From Siphonodentalium dalli (taxonomy: Eukaryota; Mollusca; Scaphopoda; Gadilida; Siphonodentaliidae): a stretch of 64,000 nucleotides of DNA. This document shows, one piece after another, positions 37,618-49,688 of this stretch. Position 1 is the first letter of the stretch. Each line of letters opens with the position of its first letter. The position numbers and the translations under genes are program-made. The notes under the pieces were generated by a model. The model saw only the letters and a list, made by a program, of their open reading frames with translations. It was not told where the DNA came from and ran no database searches. The stretch spans positions 262,425,863 through 262,489,862 of the forward strand of contig CP136064.1 in the NCBI GenBank assembly GCA_032622095.1, given 5' to 3'.

Positions 37618-38704
37618 ATTTTATGTTGAAAATTTTGAAATAACGAAGTTCGATGTATCAGTCAGAAGACGCCAACAGACGGGCGTGCATGTTTGGTCTA
37701 CAAGTGGGTCCGCATTTGACTCCCATAAAAAACACCTATCCACATCCCTAATCCGCCAGTCTGTGAAATATCATTCGGGATATAAAATGATATAGATAGA
37801 TATATATATTAGCGTAAATGCGCTTCTTTTCCGCACAAACGAGTGTCGTTGGTACATGTCCAAGACCAGTCAGGTCTAGGATCATACAGTATAGTAACTA
37901 TTACTGGTGGAAGAATATTCTTTTATCTGATATGCTTGAATATTTCAGCGTCGACTGTATTTACATTTTGTATAGCAAGACACATTGAAAATGGGGGGGG
38001 GGGTTGGAGTAATAGGTAATGTGCATCGTTCGGCACATATTACAATAAGTAAATGGATGGTAATGTGATTTGTTAATCTGGTCAAGTTGCTTTAGAGGCC
38101 AACAGTTTCCACGTGTATCGAAGTGATTTCCAGTTGAAATAAACCATATATCTGGGCAGTACCCCCTCCAGACATCAACCTGTCAACTGACGTCGATACA
38201 CAAACGTCCAACAAATAAACCATTGATATTCCAAGGAACACAACTAGGTTTGTTTCCCTCCGGTGTTTGGCACTCTGTGGCCATCATACTTACATATATT
38301 CCATGTCATAAACAACAGAAAAGGTACGACTTCATGGTAGCGGAAACATTGCGGTTGTTCTAAAGAAAATCCAATATGCAAACACGATTATTATATATGG
38401 TGCTCGGATTTTTGGTTATTTTTAAGTGATTGTCAGGGTCAGACATCACTGCTAACTTGTTCTCGGGATTTATATGCCCGATTTAGCCGGTGTTCATGAG
38501 TCAGATTATGTACACATTGTTCATAAGAATATATACTCCAGAGCAAAGTAGCATTTAAACCGAATCCGATTAAGAGAAATGGAATATTTCGATTGTGTAT
38601 TAAAAATGTGTCTCGAATTCATGGGCTGAACTGAAGTTGTCATCCCTCCCATTATCTAAACCGCTTGATTGCGTCTCAGCACATATTTTGTCTTGTCTTT
38701 ACAG

Positions 38705-38874
38705 GATCAAAATATGTTGGCTGGGATCAAGGACAGCCATTAGCAGCAGCCAACTGTGCATGTGTGTCTGCTTTTGATGACTATAACTCTATATATTGGA
38801 GGGCATCGGTATGTGGTGACGAAGGGCCAGCGTTGTGCTCTAACTATAATATTGATTACTCAGGAAATCCACAG
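38705..38874 (+). CDS. Exon 7: C-type lectin domain 1, second half
   Basis: A 170-bp exon, phase 1 to 0, with acceptor TGTCTTTACAG and donor CAG|GTAAAT. It encodes SKYVGWDQGQPLAAANCACV, then YWRASVCGDEGPALC. This is the long-loop region and last strands of a CTLD, with three canonical cysteines (NC, SVC, ALC). The QPD/EPN position reads QPL and the WND position reads WRA, so canonical calcium-dependent sugar binding is not expected. It completes CTLD-1 begun in exon 2. In the genome the two WSC domains intervene. Confidence 0.85.
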
Positions 38875-41445
38875 GTAAATATAATTAGAAACTAATTATC
38901 TAATTAATACTCTATATAACTGCGTCTTTGTGAACAATTTAAATCAACACAAAGACAAGCGAGATATGCCGCGTGTTTACAATATCCCGGGAAACGTCAA
39001 TAACTAATTCACGAACTGTTAAATCAACATATCCTCGAGAAATTACCCACATAATCGACCACTAATCAAGTGAAACAGATACACAACGCGATTATTTGAT
39101 TATGAAATAGGCAGATAAGGATTCATATCCGTTATTGCGTTTTATTTAGTGAAAACAGCGTACACCTGAAAAGTCGTGATTTTATTATGTATGTCATTGT
39201 TCGCACATAATCTGCTTAGAATCGCCGATAATTAGTCGATAATTATGAGTCGATAAATATGACTAACATTCTCTCATTTCAGCACATTATCGACTCAAAA
39301 TTAGGTCATTCTAAGTAGAATGTCTACCTAAACCAAGTTCAATTATAGGCAGATAATGTGCGGACTTTTGGGAGACCAGGCACATTAAATTGTATACTTC
39401 TTTACAAAACTTGCTGTATATCCAGGTCATCCACTACATTTGCAGATGACATCCCTCTCCTTTCTTTGACTTCTTGATATTTGTCGTTCTTATAGTCGTA
39501 GATGCAGTTTTTCCATATAAAGTATGGTCATTAGTAAGCAATTCCAAAAAAAAACATAGCTCAGTGCTTTACATAGAATGTTTTGGTGACATGTTATAGT
39601 ATGCAGCAGGTGTGGTTTCCTATACCACACACATTGGTTTGACTATTGTATGCTACATGAAAGCCTTGCTCGCCCGTGCGATTGGCTATCCCTGTGTGGC
39701 TAACATACAATGAGTGTACCACTGGAGGGAGATCGTTAATTCTTACTGGTATGATCACGCCCCTCTTTTGCAAATGATTTGTCATACATATCTATACTGT
39801 TACCTATATTACATATATGTGCATATAGATATCACTACTTGTAAATTATTATTATCAGAGGCATCATTTCGTGAGGTAATTATGATTATTTTCACTCTGT
39901 ACACAATGGTTCGTCAAAACAGTTGGCCAAATCATAATTTCGCGATAATTAGGTTGATCCGGGTATACAGAGCTGGGAAATCCAACATGTATAATGTAGA
40001 AAAATAATGGGATCTACTACTTTGCAACTCTAAAACCCAATAAATCATAAGAAACTGTTCGAGTGGTACAAATTAGTACAAATACCAAATATCATCGTCA
40101 AATGTTTTAAAAGATGATAGTTTTTGTGTTGTCCAGTGGGAGCGGGGTATATTGTATTGAAATTAACCATTATAGTTTGTGACGCTGGGGAGAACTTCAA
40201 GCGACATTCCCATTGTATTGACCGATTTAACATGCATATTATGCTTTATTCATTATTATACATTCCTTGTCGATTCAAGAATAGTAGGGTGTCTATTAAT
40301 TACATTTGGTTATCGTGTATGCATGCGTGTACTGTACTATGTAGTCTTATCATAACAAGTGCTTGTTTAAAATGTAGCCGCTGTTGTGTAGTGCCGAAAA
40401 CAGGAACCTTTTGTTTTAGGTAAGTGATGTGCATTCATTGGAAAATACACGTAGAACTTTGTGTATCTCGCGCCCGCGCAAAAAAGGCTTCATATTCTGG
40501 TCTTGTATGGTTATGGTATAACTGTCGGCAAATTTATTTATTTAATTTTATTTCTAATACCCACATATTTGGTACATACTCCGTTTGTCAAGAGCATTAA
40601 TACTTCACAGATACATTGTGCAACTGACAACTGAGTGTTATCTTGAACATTGTAGCATTCGAATGATATGGTCCGGGAATTCGAACTAGGCCTCTGAAAA
40701 CTGTTAGACAATATTTATAGGCATTCTAATTCCCCTAATCAATCCAAAAATCATAACGATTGGACGAATTTATATATTCATATATAGGAGCAAGTTCGGT
40801 AGATCATGGTTGTTGATGATGTCCATGAGAGGTGGCGCGTTGACTGATTTGTGTTGATATCTTCTGATGACAACGTCCGACATTTCTCTCCCGTTTTCTA
40901 AATTAAATGGCTCGTATTATCGATATAATTGGTGACGTCACAAAATAAAATGTTTGGCTTAAAGTACGCCATTTTGTCATTATTGGTAAATTTATTGTTG
41001 CTGTTTACCAAAAATGGACAAACTCTATCAGAGTTAGTTCTACAGCTCACACTTCTGCCATGCAGAGAAAAACTAGTTAGCTGAATCGTATGCTATGAGC
41101 TTAAAATTTTGCCATTATAGAGTTGATCTGATCAAGGTTTTTATAATAATCATAGGATATTACAATTTAGATCAAACTATTTTTCTTTCGAAAGAACCTT
41201 ATCTGCAAAAAACATGTGAAGATTTCGTTAGTGGAACAGGACAATTACCTTTTCCTCACAAAGCGTTGTTAAAGTTTGGAAACCGACTTCGTAGTTGAGA
41301 TCGAAGATTTGTCTCCGTTCATGGTATACGTGGGCTACTTGTGTGCACTGTAACAGTTCACCTACTCTCTTGTAACCGGGACAAAACGTTGCGATCTGTA
41401 TTCTGCATGTTGATGATGATTAACGACACGTGTATTTTGTTCTAG
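38875..41445 (+). other. Intron 7, foldback and CTLD-like trace
   Basis: Holds a foldback at 39202-39362. The frame 41095-41298 reads KTCEDFVSGTGQLPFPHKAL before a stop, weakly recalling a CTLD first half (C...G.L), but it has no WIG motif or donor. The remainder shows no feature. Confidence 0.4.
39202..39362. repeat. Inverted-repeat element (161 bp)
   Basis: The ends CGCACATAATCTGC and GCAGATAATGTGCG are exact inverses. Internal copies of the same word (GCACATTAT) and TTAGTCGATAATTATGAGTC-type inverted segments add further folding. A small MITE is likely. Confidence 0.65.
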
Positions 41446-41626
41446 AATGAATTTAGTGTTGATGGAAAGCAAAACTGGACGAGCTCTATCGGAGTATGCT
41501 CAGATAAAGGTTCCGGTTGGATATTAGATGAATCTGGTATGGACTTGTCAACGAATTCAAGCGAGTTCTTTTCAGACTGTTATTGGATCGGCCTACATAG
41601 AGATTACAGCTATATATGGACTAATG
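41446..41626 (+). CDS. Exon 8: C-type lectin domain 2, first half
   Basis: A 181-bp exon, phase 0 to 1, with acceptor TTTTGTTCTAG and donor G|GTGAGA. It encodes NEFSVDGKQNWTSSIGVCSD, a Gly-Trp and acidic stretch, then FFSDCYWIGLHRDYSYIWTNG. It has the helix cysteine (GVC), the WIGL motif and the W.W..G-equivalent end at the same intron position as CTLD-1. An extra cysteine precedes WIGL. It follows exon 7 in phase 0, so the two lectin domains abut with a short linker. Confidence 0.83.
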
Positions 41627-42200
41627 GTGAGAATTATTTAAGACGTCACAATCCTATCCAAATTTAAACAAAAGTACCTTATTTGTCCTCAGACATCTCG
41701 TCCAAGAACACCGAAGTTAATATGATGAAAATGGGTATAAAGGCATTTATTATATTTCCGTCAACTTTTTATATAAAAATCCTATCCCCACTCCCAGAAG
41801 ACCAATCGTGTTAATCCACTTTCAATGTGTTATGCTACTCTCAGCACTGCGTCATGTGATATATTTGCGTCATTTGTTATCTTTGTGCTCTAGTTTAACA
41901 GAAATGACTGCTGATGTTATAGCTTTAAACACACGTTAGGTCTAAATATTTATTACACGCTTGTTCCTAGAAATACATTGTTATTGCTGTTCCATATTTA
42001 CAAATCCGTATGGAACGTACGTTCCATACGCATCTCGTTGACGTAAAATGACGTACATGACGTTCGCCTCAACCATGAAACTGGAATTATTTAAATAAAA
42101 GAATCATCACACATGACAAACGCGCCCTGTATGAGCCTAAATAAACCTTCTAATCCTGTATTTTTAATGCACGGATTCTAGGACGCGAAGCGTGTAATAA

Positions 42201-42359
42201 ACACAGAACGACACGATGTGTAAATGGGTTTGTCGATACGGCACTCGTTCTGTCGCGGAAGGATAGAAATCGAGGCGCAAGCGCCTCTTGTTCTATCCTT
42301 CCGCGACAGCACTCGTGCCGTATCGACAAACCTATTTACACATCGTGTCGTTCTGTGTA
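42201..42359. mobile_element. Foldback element (159 bp)
   Basis: Long arms with outer sequence ACACAGAACGACACGATGTG and its inverse, converging on a GAGGCGCAAGCGCCTC core. The arms are almost perfect, so both strands show mirrored frames. Confidence 0.85.
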
Positions 42360-42412
42360 TGTATTTCATTATGGACTCGGTCGTGACAAACTGGTATCGA
42401 AAATATAATAAA

Positions 42413-42715
42413 CGCAATCGTTGACTGTTCTGAGCAGCGTATCGTTTCTCCCCTCTCATGAGCGCCTCTTTAAAATTATATAGGAGAAAAACGGTACGCT
42501 ACTGAGAACAGTTAGCTATTGTCTATATACCACTATACTATACTACAGCCGACATAACGTAATACATAGATAATAGTTAACTGTTCTGAGTAGCGTACGG
42601 TTTTTTTGACATGCGGAGGATTATTTGTACGAGGTGATAGCCGAGTGAACATAATCCTGGCATCTCACGAGAGGAGAAAATCCGTACGATATTCAGAACT
42701 GTTGACTAATGTGTT
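42413..42715. repeat. Four alternating inverted copies of a ~35-bp motif
   Basis: A motif like GTTCTGAGTAGCGTACGGTTT occurs at about 42427 and 42580 in one orientation. Its complement, containing GGTACGCTACTGAGAACAGT, occurs at about 42492 and 42670 (the last diverged). It appears to be nested or dimeric foldback elements adjoining the 42201 foldback. Confidence 0.65.
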
Positions 42716-43439
42716 TATTATATTTTCTACATCATTTTGTTACGACCCAAACCACAATGAAACACACGGTTAGATATAACACGTTCTTAAAGCCATTTCT
42801 GTTAAAATGACGCGCAAGAATACCGAATGACGCAGAAATTGACGTCATAACGCAGTGTTGAGAGTATGATAACATATTGAGATTAGGTTAACACGTTCCG
42901 TCTTCTCGGTGTGGTGATATGATTTATATTTTGAGGTAAAAAGTTAATGAAAATATAATAAAACTTCATAACCTAGCAGTACAAAATCTATGAAAAACTC
43001 ATCAATATTTATCAAAAAGGCCCAGCGTGAGATAAACCACTCCTGAGGATTAACGTGTTACACCCCACCCCCTAACGAAATAAAAGAAAATCATAGTATG
43101 TACTATTGTATACACGCATGGCTGCCGAGATACCCCAACCTTGTTATGAATACACAAATATCCCGTTTATTCATATAGATAATTATTAATGATATATTAA
43201 TATCACCGCCATATGCTATATACAAATATATTCATACATATCATTGTGAATTGCACCGAATTCTGACACCTTTCTTCTCAATACGTATTGTCATACGATG
43301 AGATTATCTAATACATTGACCATATTGAATTCGATGTACTTTCGTGTGCTCCATAGCAAGGCCATTATTGGAAAAAATATAGACACTATTAGCCGAGAGT
43401 GTCCAATTGTCACCGCATATAGGGTTGTTGTTCTAACGT

Positions 43440-44420
43440 TACCACGAACATCCCATGTGCGAGCAGTTAAGGATCAAACGCACGTGTTGCCAAAATTTCC
43501 TGATATTTCAAAATGTATTTTCTCAAAATTTGTTAGGAATATTTTCGTGAAATTTAGTAGAAGCGATTATTGTGACGCAATATTTAAAAGCCATTGACCA
43601 ATTGGATATTATAACCTCACTTACTTTACTTTTATGGCATGAACATTATTTAAAATTACACTTTTTTAAGGTACCAATGAATTCTGTAAAATATATATGT
43701 TTTCAAAAGTGCAGTTCATTTATCCATTGATCGTATCTCAAGACTTAAATTATTCCTTATTTGTGAAATTTGATGATGATTATTTTCAATAAGAAATGCA
43801 ATTACCCATAACTAATTGTCTATATTTGAGGATGTTCATGCCATGACTGTTGGTCAATGAACAATTGGGCTGAGATGAGTTGTGGGTCATGGGATCATAA
43901 CAAAGTTAAAACTTATCACCATATATGTTAACACTGTGGCTTAATTCCCGTTGTTTGCTCCCTGCTTGAGTGGACCACACGGCATATCAATATTTGTTTG
44001 CTTTGGGCTGGAATAGTTTTGACTGCTTTATTCTTCATTATAGTGTATAGGGTATGATGCTACATACGCAATTTGAAAGTCTAACTCAACATTATGATAC
44101 AAATGAAGCCTCCTCTCATAAAGCCAAGGCAATAAGCTATTTGGTGATTGGAGCTTTGAGTAAAATTATTAATTATTCTAGCAGTTCTTGGTATCGAAAT
44201 GGGGGGGGGGGGGGGTAAAATAAAATGTTCAACCTCTCAAATGTATTAAACACCATTGTTTTTGTTGTCTCTTACTAAGTGCTCAGATTCTACATACAAG
44301 GGGGTGATTATATGTGAAATTCAAGATTTATTGTCAGATAGATCCAGAGAAATTCTTTGTTGAATATCTCTTGCCATTTTTGGCTGGACCTATGCAAAAA
44401 GGGCGTCTCCCAATAAAACA
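43440..44420. repeat. Dispersed intronic repeat, copy B
   Basis: Counterpart of 28620-29945 in the same orientation, with several small indels and a poly-G tract at 44201. It is followed at ~44.77 kb by a decayed CTLD-like segment. Confidence 0.7.
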
Positions 44421-44739
44421 ACAATACCACGCGGGGTGAGTAGTTGGATCTCTGGACTAATATGGGTGTATTTGGTTTATATCATGTTTATTATTCTTGA
44501 TTTAGCTGTTACGACGTAGTTCTACTGTTTGAACAAACATTGTAACTATAAGTACCATTGCCATTTTTACATCAACAGTAGAACGTTATACCGCAATATG
44601 TGATATGTATATACACCATAACATAAGCAATGATAAATCATAAAACAAAACAATTACTGTTTATCATTAATCGTTTCCACGCCTGCATACTATTCAACAA
44701 TGTTCTATACTTTTCATTCAAGGAAAAAATTGGCATTGA

Positions 44740-44915
44740 CAACTTTGGCACTTCTCTCTGTGTCATAACCGGATTATGTTCCTATCTCTATCAAGATGGT
44801 CAATTTTTGACCACCACTAGCTATGACAATGACGCGCAGTGCATTCGCAGCAACCAAACATATCTAAATATTCTGTTGCATTGGTGTATGGAGAGTAGAT
44901 CTTAGTTTGCACATA
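44740..44915 (+). pseudogene. CTLD second-half-like relic
   Basis: The frame reads YQDGQFLTTTSYDNDAQC, then NILLHWCMESRS and a stop; one base over, VC follows. The spacing (DG...C...WC.....C) resembles the second half of a CTLD such as exon 9. There is no clean acceptor or donor, and the last cysteine needs a frameshift. I read it as a dead duplicate exon, with low certainty. Confidence 0.3.
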
Positions 44916-46168
44916 TGGCATAAAACACATGTTGGTATTCGCTGATTAACATATTTAGAAATGAAACGTTTATTATGACTCCAACTCATGCATATGGTTC
45001 GTGGTACATAGTCGAGGTCTATGTCTGCCCGGCTGTCTGGAGTGGTCGAACATACCACATTGTAACTCGGGTGTTAATTAACTGAGTTCATTGTCCTTCG
45101 TCGTGGTGATATCGCAGCTTGACCCACATAACACGAGTTACGGCCCTTGTTATAACTTGGAACTTTGGCAATATTGCGTCCCATATGTCACTCAGATTGT
45201 GACTTGGGCATGGGCTAGCCAATTTTGCTGTACTTCGGTATGGTGATAGTACAGCCTGGGGAAAAGGATACCCACATACTATTACGGGGTTCGTACATTA
45301 ATTTTGACCGTATCGGCCCTCGTTTTACTTTAAAGTTTGTAAATATTGTGTCTGTACGAACATTTCAGCTTGTACATTTGGCATGGATCATCCGATTTGG
45401 TTGTGATTTGGTATGTGTATAGATCAGTTTAATGGGAAAGGATACCTGCTTAATGTGTGGTTCGTCCATTCATTTTACCAGAGTTGCGACACTGCTTTGA
45501 CTTTCACTCTGCACGGACAGTTGGCATTCGCACCCCAGTTGCAATGGTCAGATTTGTAAATGTTATTTGGAATGCTAATAGACCAGGATTGATGGAATGA
45601 TGCTGGTCAGATTTGTAAATGTTATTTGGAATGCAATGCTAATAGACCAGGATTGATGGAATCCATGTGTGCGATTATTGTCCTTAATGAAAATAGGAAG
45701 ATTGTTCGTCTTTGCTTTACATTGAACATTGTTACTCAAGTACCAAGAGTTGAATTTGTATATCGTTAGAACAGTGTTAAGTAAAAATGGGGGAAGCACA
45801 CATATAAATATTAATTGGAACATAAAATGATAATTAACCGCACACATCGATTGAAAAGACGATACTCAATACGTAGCAGTTCCATGCGAATATATTAGTA
45901 TTCATGTTGTCAAGAAAGACAAGTGCAACGGCAGTTGTAACATATGCCTCATCGCTCAGCTTATAACGAGGGCAATACTAACTATGAATGAACAGTTTTG
46001 TTATTTTCGGAATCCAAGGTGGCCCATAACTTGGGGGAAATTAATGGGTTTTAAGTTTTTTTAATTGGAGGAAATTAATGGGTGTTATGTGTTCTGTCAT
46101 GTTTTGATTAATGCTTAAGATGGGAATGGTATATACTAATCACGATGATAATGTATTAAAACGTATTG

Positions 46169-46200
<32 letters not shown>

Positions 46201-46217
46201 CTATATATATATATATA
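44916..46217 (+). other. Intron 8 portion with short duplications
   Basis: A ~60-bp tandem duplication lies at about 45543-45661 (TGGTCAGATTTGTAAATGTT...). The segment 45050-45540 has loosely repeated ~160-bp units (GGATACC..., GTTCGT.CATT...). An (AT)n run lies at 46169-46217 next to the Helitron-like array. Confidence 0.5.
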
Positions 46218-46900
46218 CTAGAAGGTGACCCGACTTCGTCCGGGCTATTAAAAAACCAAATTTCAAGTCGATTGCTCCACCCGTTTCCTTGATCTGGTCT
46301 GCGCATGCGCGAAGCTGGCGTCGCACGTGCTCGGCGACCCGATAAAAGTCGTATCCGGGGCAAGATACATTCACATACCAAATTTCAAGTCGATAGCTAC
46401 ACCCGTTTCCGAGATATATAGCCCAATGTCATTTGCGGATACCTCGGCCGGTGATGAGTTAACGCGACACAGTCAAATGCATCGGCAGGGTGAGAGTTAA
46501 CGTAATCTAACTTTATGACCTCTGACGACGTCATAGAAATTACGCATTGATTTTATCCTGATAAAAGCATCGTACCACTTGTACCTAATAATTGAGGCAG
46601 ATAACTAAAACGGATACATACATATTATATATCGTTGGAAAGATGAAGCCACACAGATTCTAACCGTGCAAATTATATGACTGGCAATTTATTATTCGCG
46701 CTATATCGAATCGATTTGTGAGCACCGAACTGAAATATATTAGCGCAAAAACGGCGTAAAAATAGATTTGACCTCCGCACGTGAAAAGTTGACCTCGCAC
46801 GGACAAATAAATATGCCTATGTTCGTCTCCGGCCGAAAATACATCCAAATACCAAGTTTCATCGAAATTGGCTTAGTCGTTTTCGAGTCCATCGATTTCA

Positions 46901-46936
<36 letters not shown>

Positions 46937-46959
46937 GATCTTTCAAAATATATAATAGA
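46218..46959 (-). mobile_element. Helitron-like unit 1 of 3
   Basis: Read on the minus strand it starts TCTATTATATATTTTGAAAG and ends with a hairpin (CCCGGACGAAGTCGGG) 8 nt before CTAG at 46218. TC...hairpin-CTAG termini inside an AT target are the established Helitron signature. It has no ORF, so it is non-autonomous. It is more diverged in the middle than units 2 and 3 and carries a (CA)n run near its 5' end. Confidence 0.7.
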
Positions 46960-46973
46960 TATATATATATATA

Positions 46974-47649
46974 CTAGAAGGTGACCCGACTTCGTCCGGG
47001 CTATTCAAAAACCAAATTTCAAGTCGATTGCTCCACCCGTTTCCTAGATCTGGTCTGCGCATGCGCGAAGCTGGTGTCGCACGTGCTCGGCGACCCGATA
47101 AAATTCGTATCCGGGGCAAGATACATTCACATACCAAATTTCAAGTCGATAGCTACACCCGTTTTCGAGATATATAGTCCAATGTCATTTGCGGATACCT
47201 CGGCCGGTGATGAGTTAACGCGACATCGGCCTCTTAAGAGTTAACGCGAACACGTCACGATATGTTGATGGCGTAATATATTTTTTTTACGCAATGATTT
47301 TCGATGAGCGAAGCATGAACTTGTGTTCTTCCCGATAATTAAGGTAGAAACTTTAAACGTACACAGGCGTGTCATACATCATTGGAAAGGTGACACGCCA
47401 CAGATTCTAACCGTGCAAATTATATGACTGGCAATTTATTATTCGCGCTATATCGAATCGATTTGTGAGCACCGAACTGAAATATATTAGCGCAAAACGG
47501 CGTAAAAACAGATTTGACCTCGGCACGTGAAAAGTTGACCTCGGATCTGAAAATCAATATGCCAATGTTCGTCTCCGGCCGAAAATACATCCAAATACCA
47601 AGTTTCATCGAAATTGGCTTAGTCGTTTTCGAGTCCATCGATTTCAAAC

Positions 47650-47684
<35 letters not shown>

Positions 47685-47707
47685 GATCTTTCAAAATATA
47701 TAATAGA
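46974..47707 (-). mobile_element. Helitron-like unit 2 of 3
   Basis: Same termini and orientation as unit 1, separated from it only by (TA)n. Nearly identical to unit 3 (differences in (CA)n length and rare substitutions), so the tandem duplication is recent. Confidence 0.72.
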
Positions 47708-47713
47708 TATATA

Positions 47714-48386
47714 CTAGAAGGTGACCCGACTTCGTCCGGGCTATTCAAAAACCAAATTTCAAGTCGATTGCTCCACCCGTTTCCTAGATCTGGTCTGCGC
47801 ATGCGCGAAGCTGGTGTCGCACGTGCTCGGCGACCCGATAAAATTCGTATCCGGGGCAAGATACATTCACATACCAAATTTCAAGTCGATAGCTACACCC
47901 GTTTTCGAGATATATAGTCCAATGTCATTTGCGGATACCTCGGCCGGTGATGAGTTAACGCGACATCGGCCTCTTAAGAGTTAACGCGAACACGTCACGA
48001 TATGTTGATGGCGTAATATATTTTTTTTACGCAATGATTTTCGATGAGCGAAGCATGAACTTGTGTTCTTCCCGATAATTAAGGTAGAAACTTTAAACGT
48101 ACACAGGCGTGTCATACATCATTGGAAAGGTGACACGCCACAGATTCTAACCGTGCAAATTATATGACTGGCAATTTATTATTCGCGCTATATCGAATCG
48201 ATTTGTGAGCACCGAACTGAAATATATTAGCGCAAAACGGCGTAAAAACAGATTTGACCTCGGCACGTGAAAAGTTGACCTCGGATCTGAAAATCAATAT
48301 GCCTATGTTCGTCTCCGGCCGAAAATACATCCAAATACCAAGTTTCATCGAAATTGGCTTAGTCGTTTTCGAGTCCATCGATTTCA

Positions 48387-48422
<36 letters not shown>

Positions 48423-48445
48423 GATCTTTCAAAATATATAATAGA
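47714..48445 (-). mobile_element. Helitron-like unit 3 of 3
   Basis: Third head-to-tail unit, ending (minus-strand 5' end) at 48445, 134 bp before exon 9. Frames in all three units translate the same repeated sequence and are not genes. Confidence 0.72.
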
Positions 48446-48579
48446 TATCATGCTGATATTTCAACCATTCAGTATATATATGTATATATAGATGGTTACT
48501 ACAACTGTATAATGCTGTTCCCCCAACCGTGTCTGCTATTTATATATGTTGTTGTCATTCGCCCATTTTTACTGCACAG

Positions 48580-48732
48580 GACTACCGGTGACATTGCATG
48601 TAACAGAACAAACGTCCCTTGACGATGAAGCAAACTGTCTTATACTGCGAAGAAATTCAACTGGTGACTTTGGTATTCATGACGCACCATGCACTGAACA
48701 TCACACCTTTCTATGTGAACATCACATTAAAG
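48580..48732 (+). CDS. Exon 9: C-type lectin domain 2, second half
   Basis: A 153-bp phase 1-1 exon with acceptor TTTTTACTGCACAG and donor AAAG|GTGAGC. It encodes LPVTLHVTEQTSLDDEANC, ILRRNSTGDFGIHDAPC and TEHHTFLCEHHIK. The three C-terminal CTLD cysteines are present (ANC, APC, FLC), ending in the typical FLCE. No EPN/QPD or WND motif is present, so this lectin fold probably binds protein or non-canonical ligands. There is one N-glycosylation sequon (NST). Confidence 0.85.
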
Positions 48733-49625
48733 GTGAGCCTGCATTAGATGTCTATAACTTATTATTCTTGCTCCCAAAATGGTGGTTGAAAATTGTGATC
48801 AAGCACGACGTCTCTTCCACGCGATTTATATTCTACATGATTTATTCTCCACATGATTCATCTTCCATGCATGAGCTCTATGTAGCATACCGACAAACAA
48901 CTCTTCTATATGAAACAACTCGTTCCTAATGACATCAACATAAAACTTAAAGTACTTCGACCTTAACATGTTTACACCCACCGGTTATATGCATGTATCT
49001 AAGGGAAATACTCATCCAGCATGCCAACGTTTATGAAAAAATCCACCCACTTAGTACTACATCACTACAAGTGATGTGATCGCTCCCCACCCGTAATCGC
49101 CATCGATACACGTCGTGTTATTCTTGCGTGGGGGATAAAACCTTACTATAGCATATTCAAAAATGTGCTATGGGTGGCACATTGCCTACTGTTGCCAACT
49201 CATTGCTGAAGCTTTATGAGAGTGTAGTATGTCTTTTGGAAGAGGCAGTACTGTTGTTCCACAAGTTAAACTGATATAATTTGATGTGGAGTTCTGTATA
49301 TGTATGTTCTTTATCAGATTTATTATATGCTTCGAATTGAGAATGTTTATTGAACGTTCTTCATTCGTCTCTCGACTTCACACCAATTGTGGGAAATATG
49401 CTGCGGTGGTCATATAAATGATGTTATTCCAGTCCGTTTTAACACCTTCAAATTAAACAAAATACAACAATATGCGCTCACGCTTTAGTGTCATTTAATC
49501 ATGCAACTCATTGTATATGTGTCAAATCATCCATGTTATTCTCTGTCAATTATATTGTTGGTTGCACGAATCAGTGGTCATTATCTCCAAATCAGGCATA
49601 ACTCACAATTGTCTTTCTGTGTCAG
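48733..49625 (+). other. Intron 9 start, no feature
   Basis: AT-rich intron sequence between exon 9 and the first stalk-like exon copy. Nothing else recognised. Confidence 0.45.
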
Positions 49626-49688
49626 GGAAACATAACACTAATGGTGGCCGTAGCGGAAACTATAAAACGACTACACACATTTTCAATG
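49626..49688 (+). pseudogene. Stalk exon copy 1 (weak donor)
   Basis: Acceptor TTTCTGTGTCAG, phase 1. It encodes KHNTNGGRSGNYKTTTHIFN, related to the functional stalk exon at 51072 (TDSTHDDRNEYQTTT). The preceding intron sequence is also related (CAAATCAGGCATAACTCACA). A phase-1 end is possible at AATG|GTCCCT, but this donor is poor. It may be a decayed or rarely used exon. Confidence 0.45.

Noticed and set aside
41095..41298. Possible CTLD first-half relic upstream of exon 8
   Set aside because: Only a C...G.LP pattern matches; the WIG motif and splice sites are absent.
46136..48432. Several 60-90-residue frames in both directions
   Set aside because: The same peptides recur with each Helitron-like unit and run through CA and TA microsatellites; non-coding repeat.
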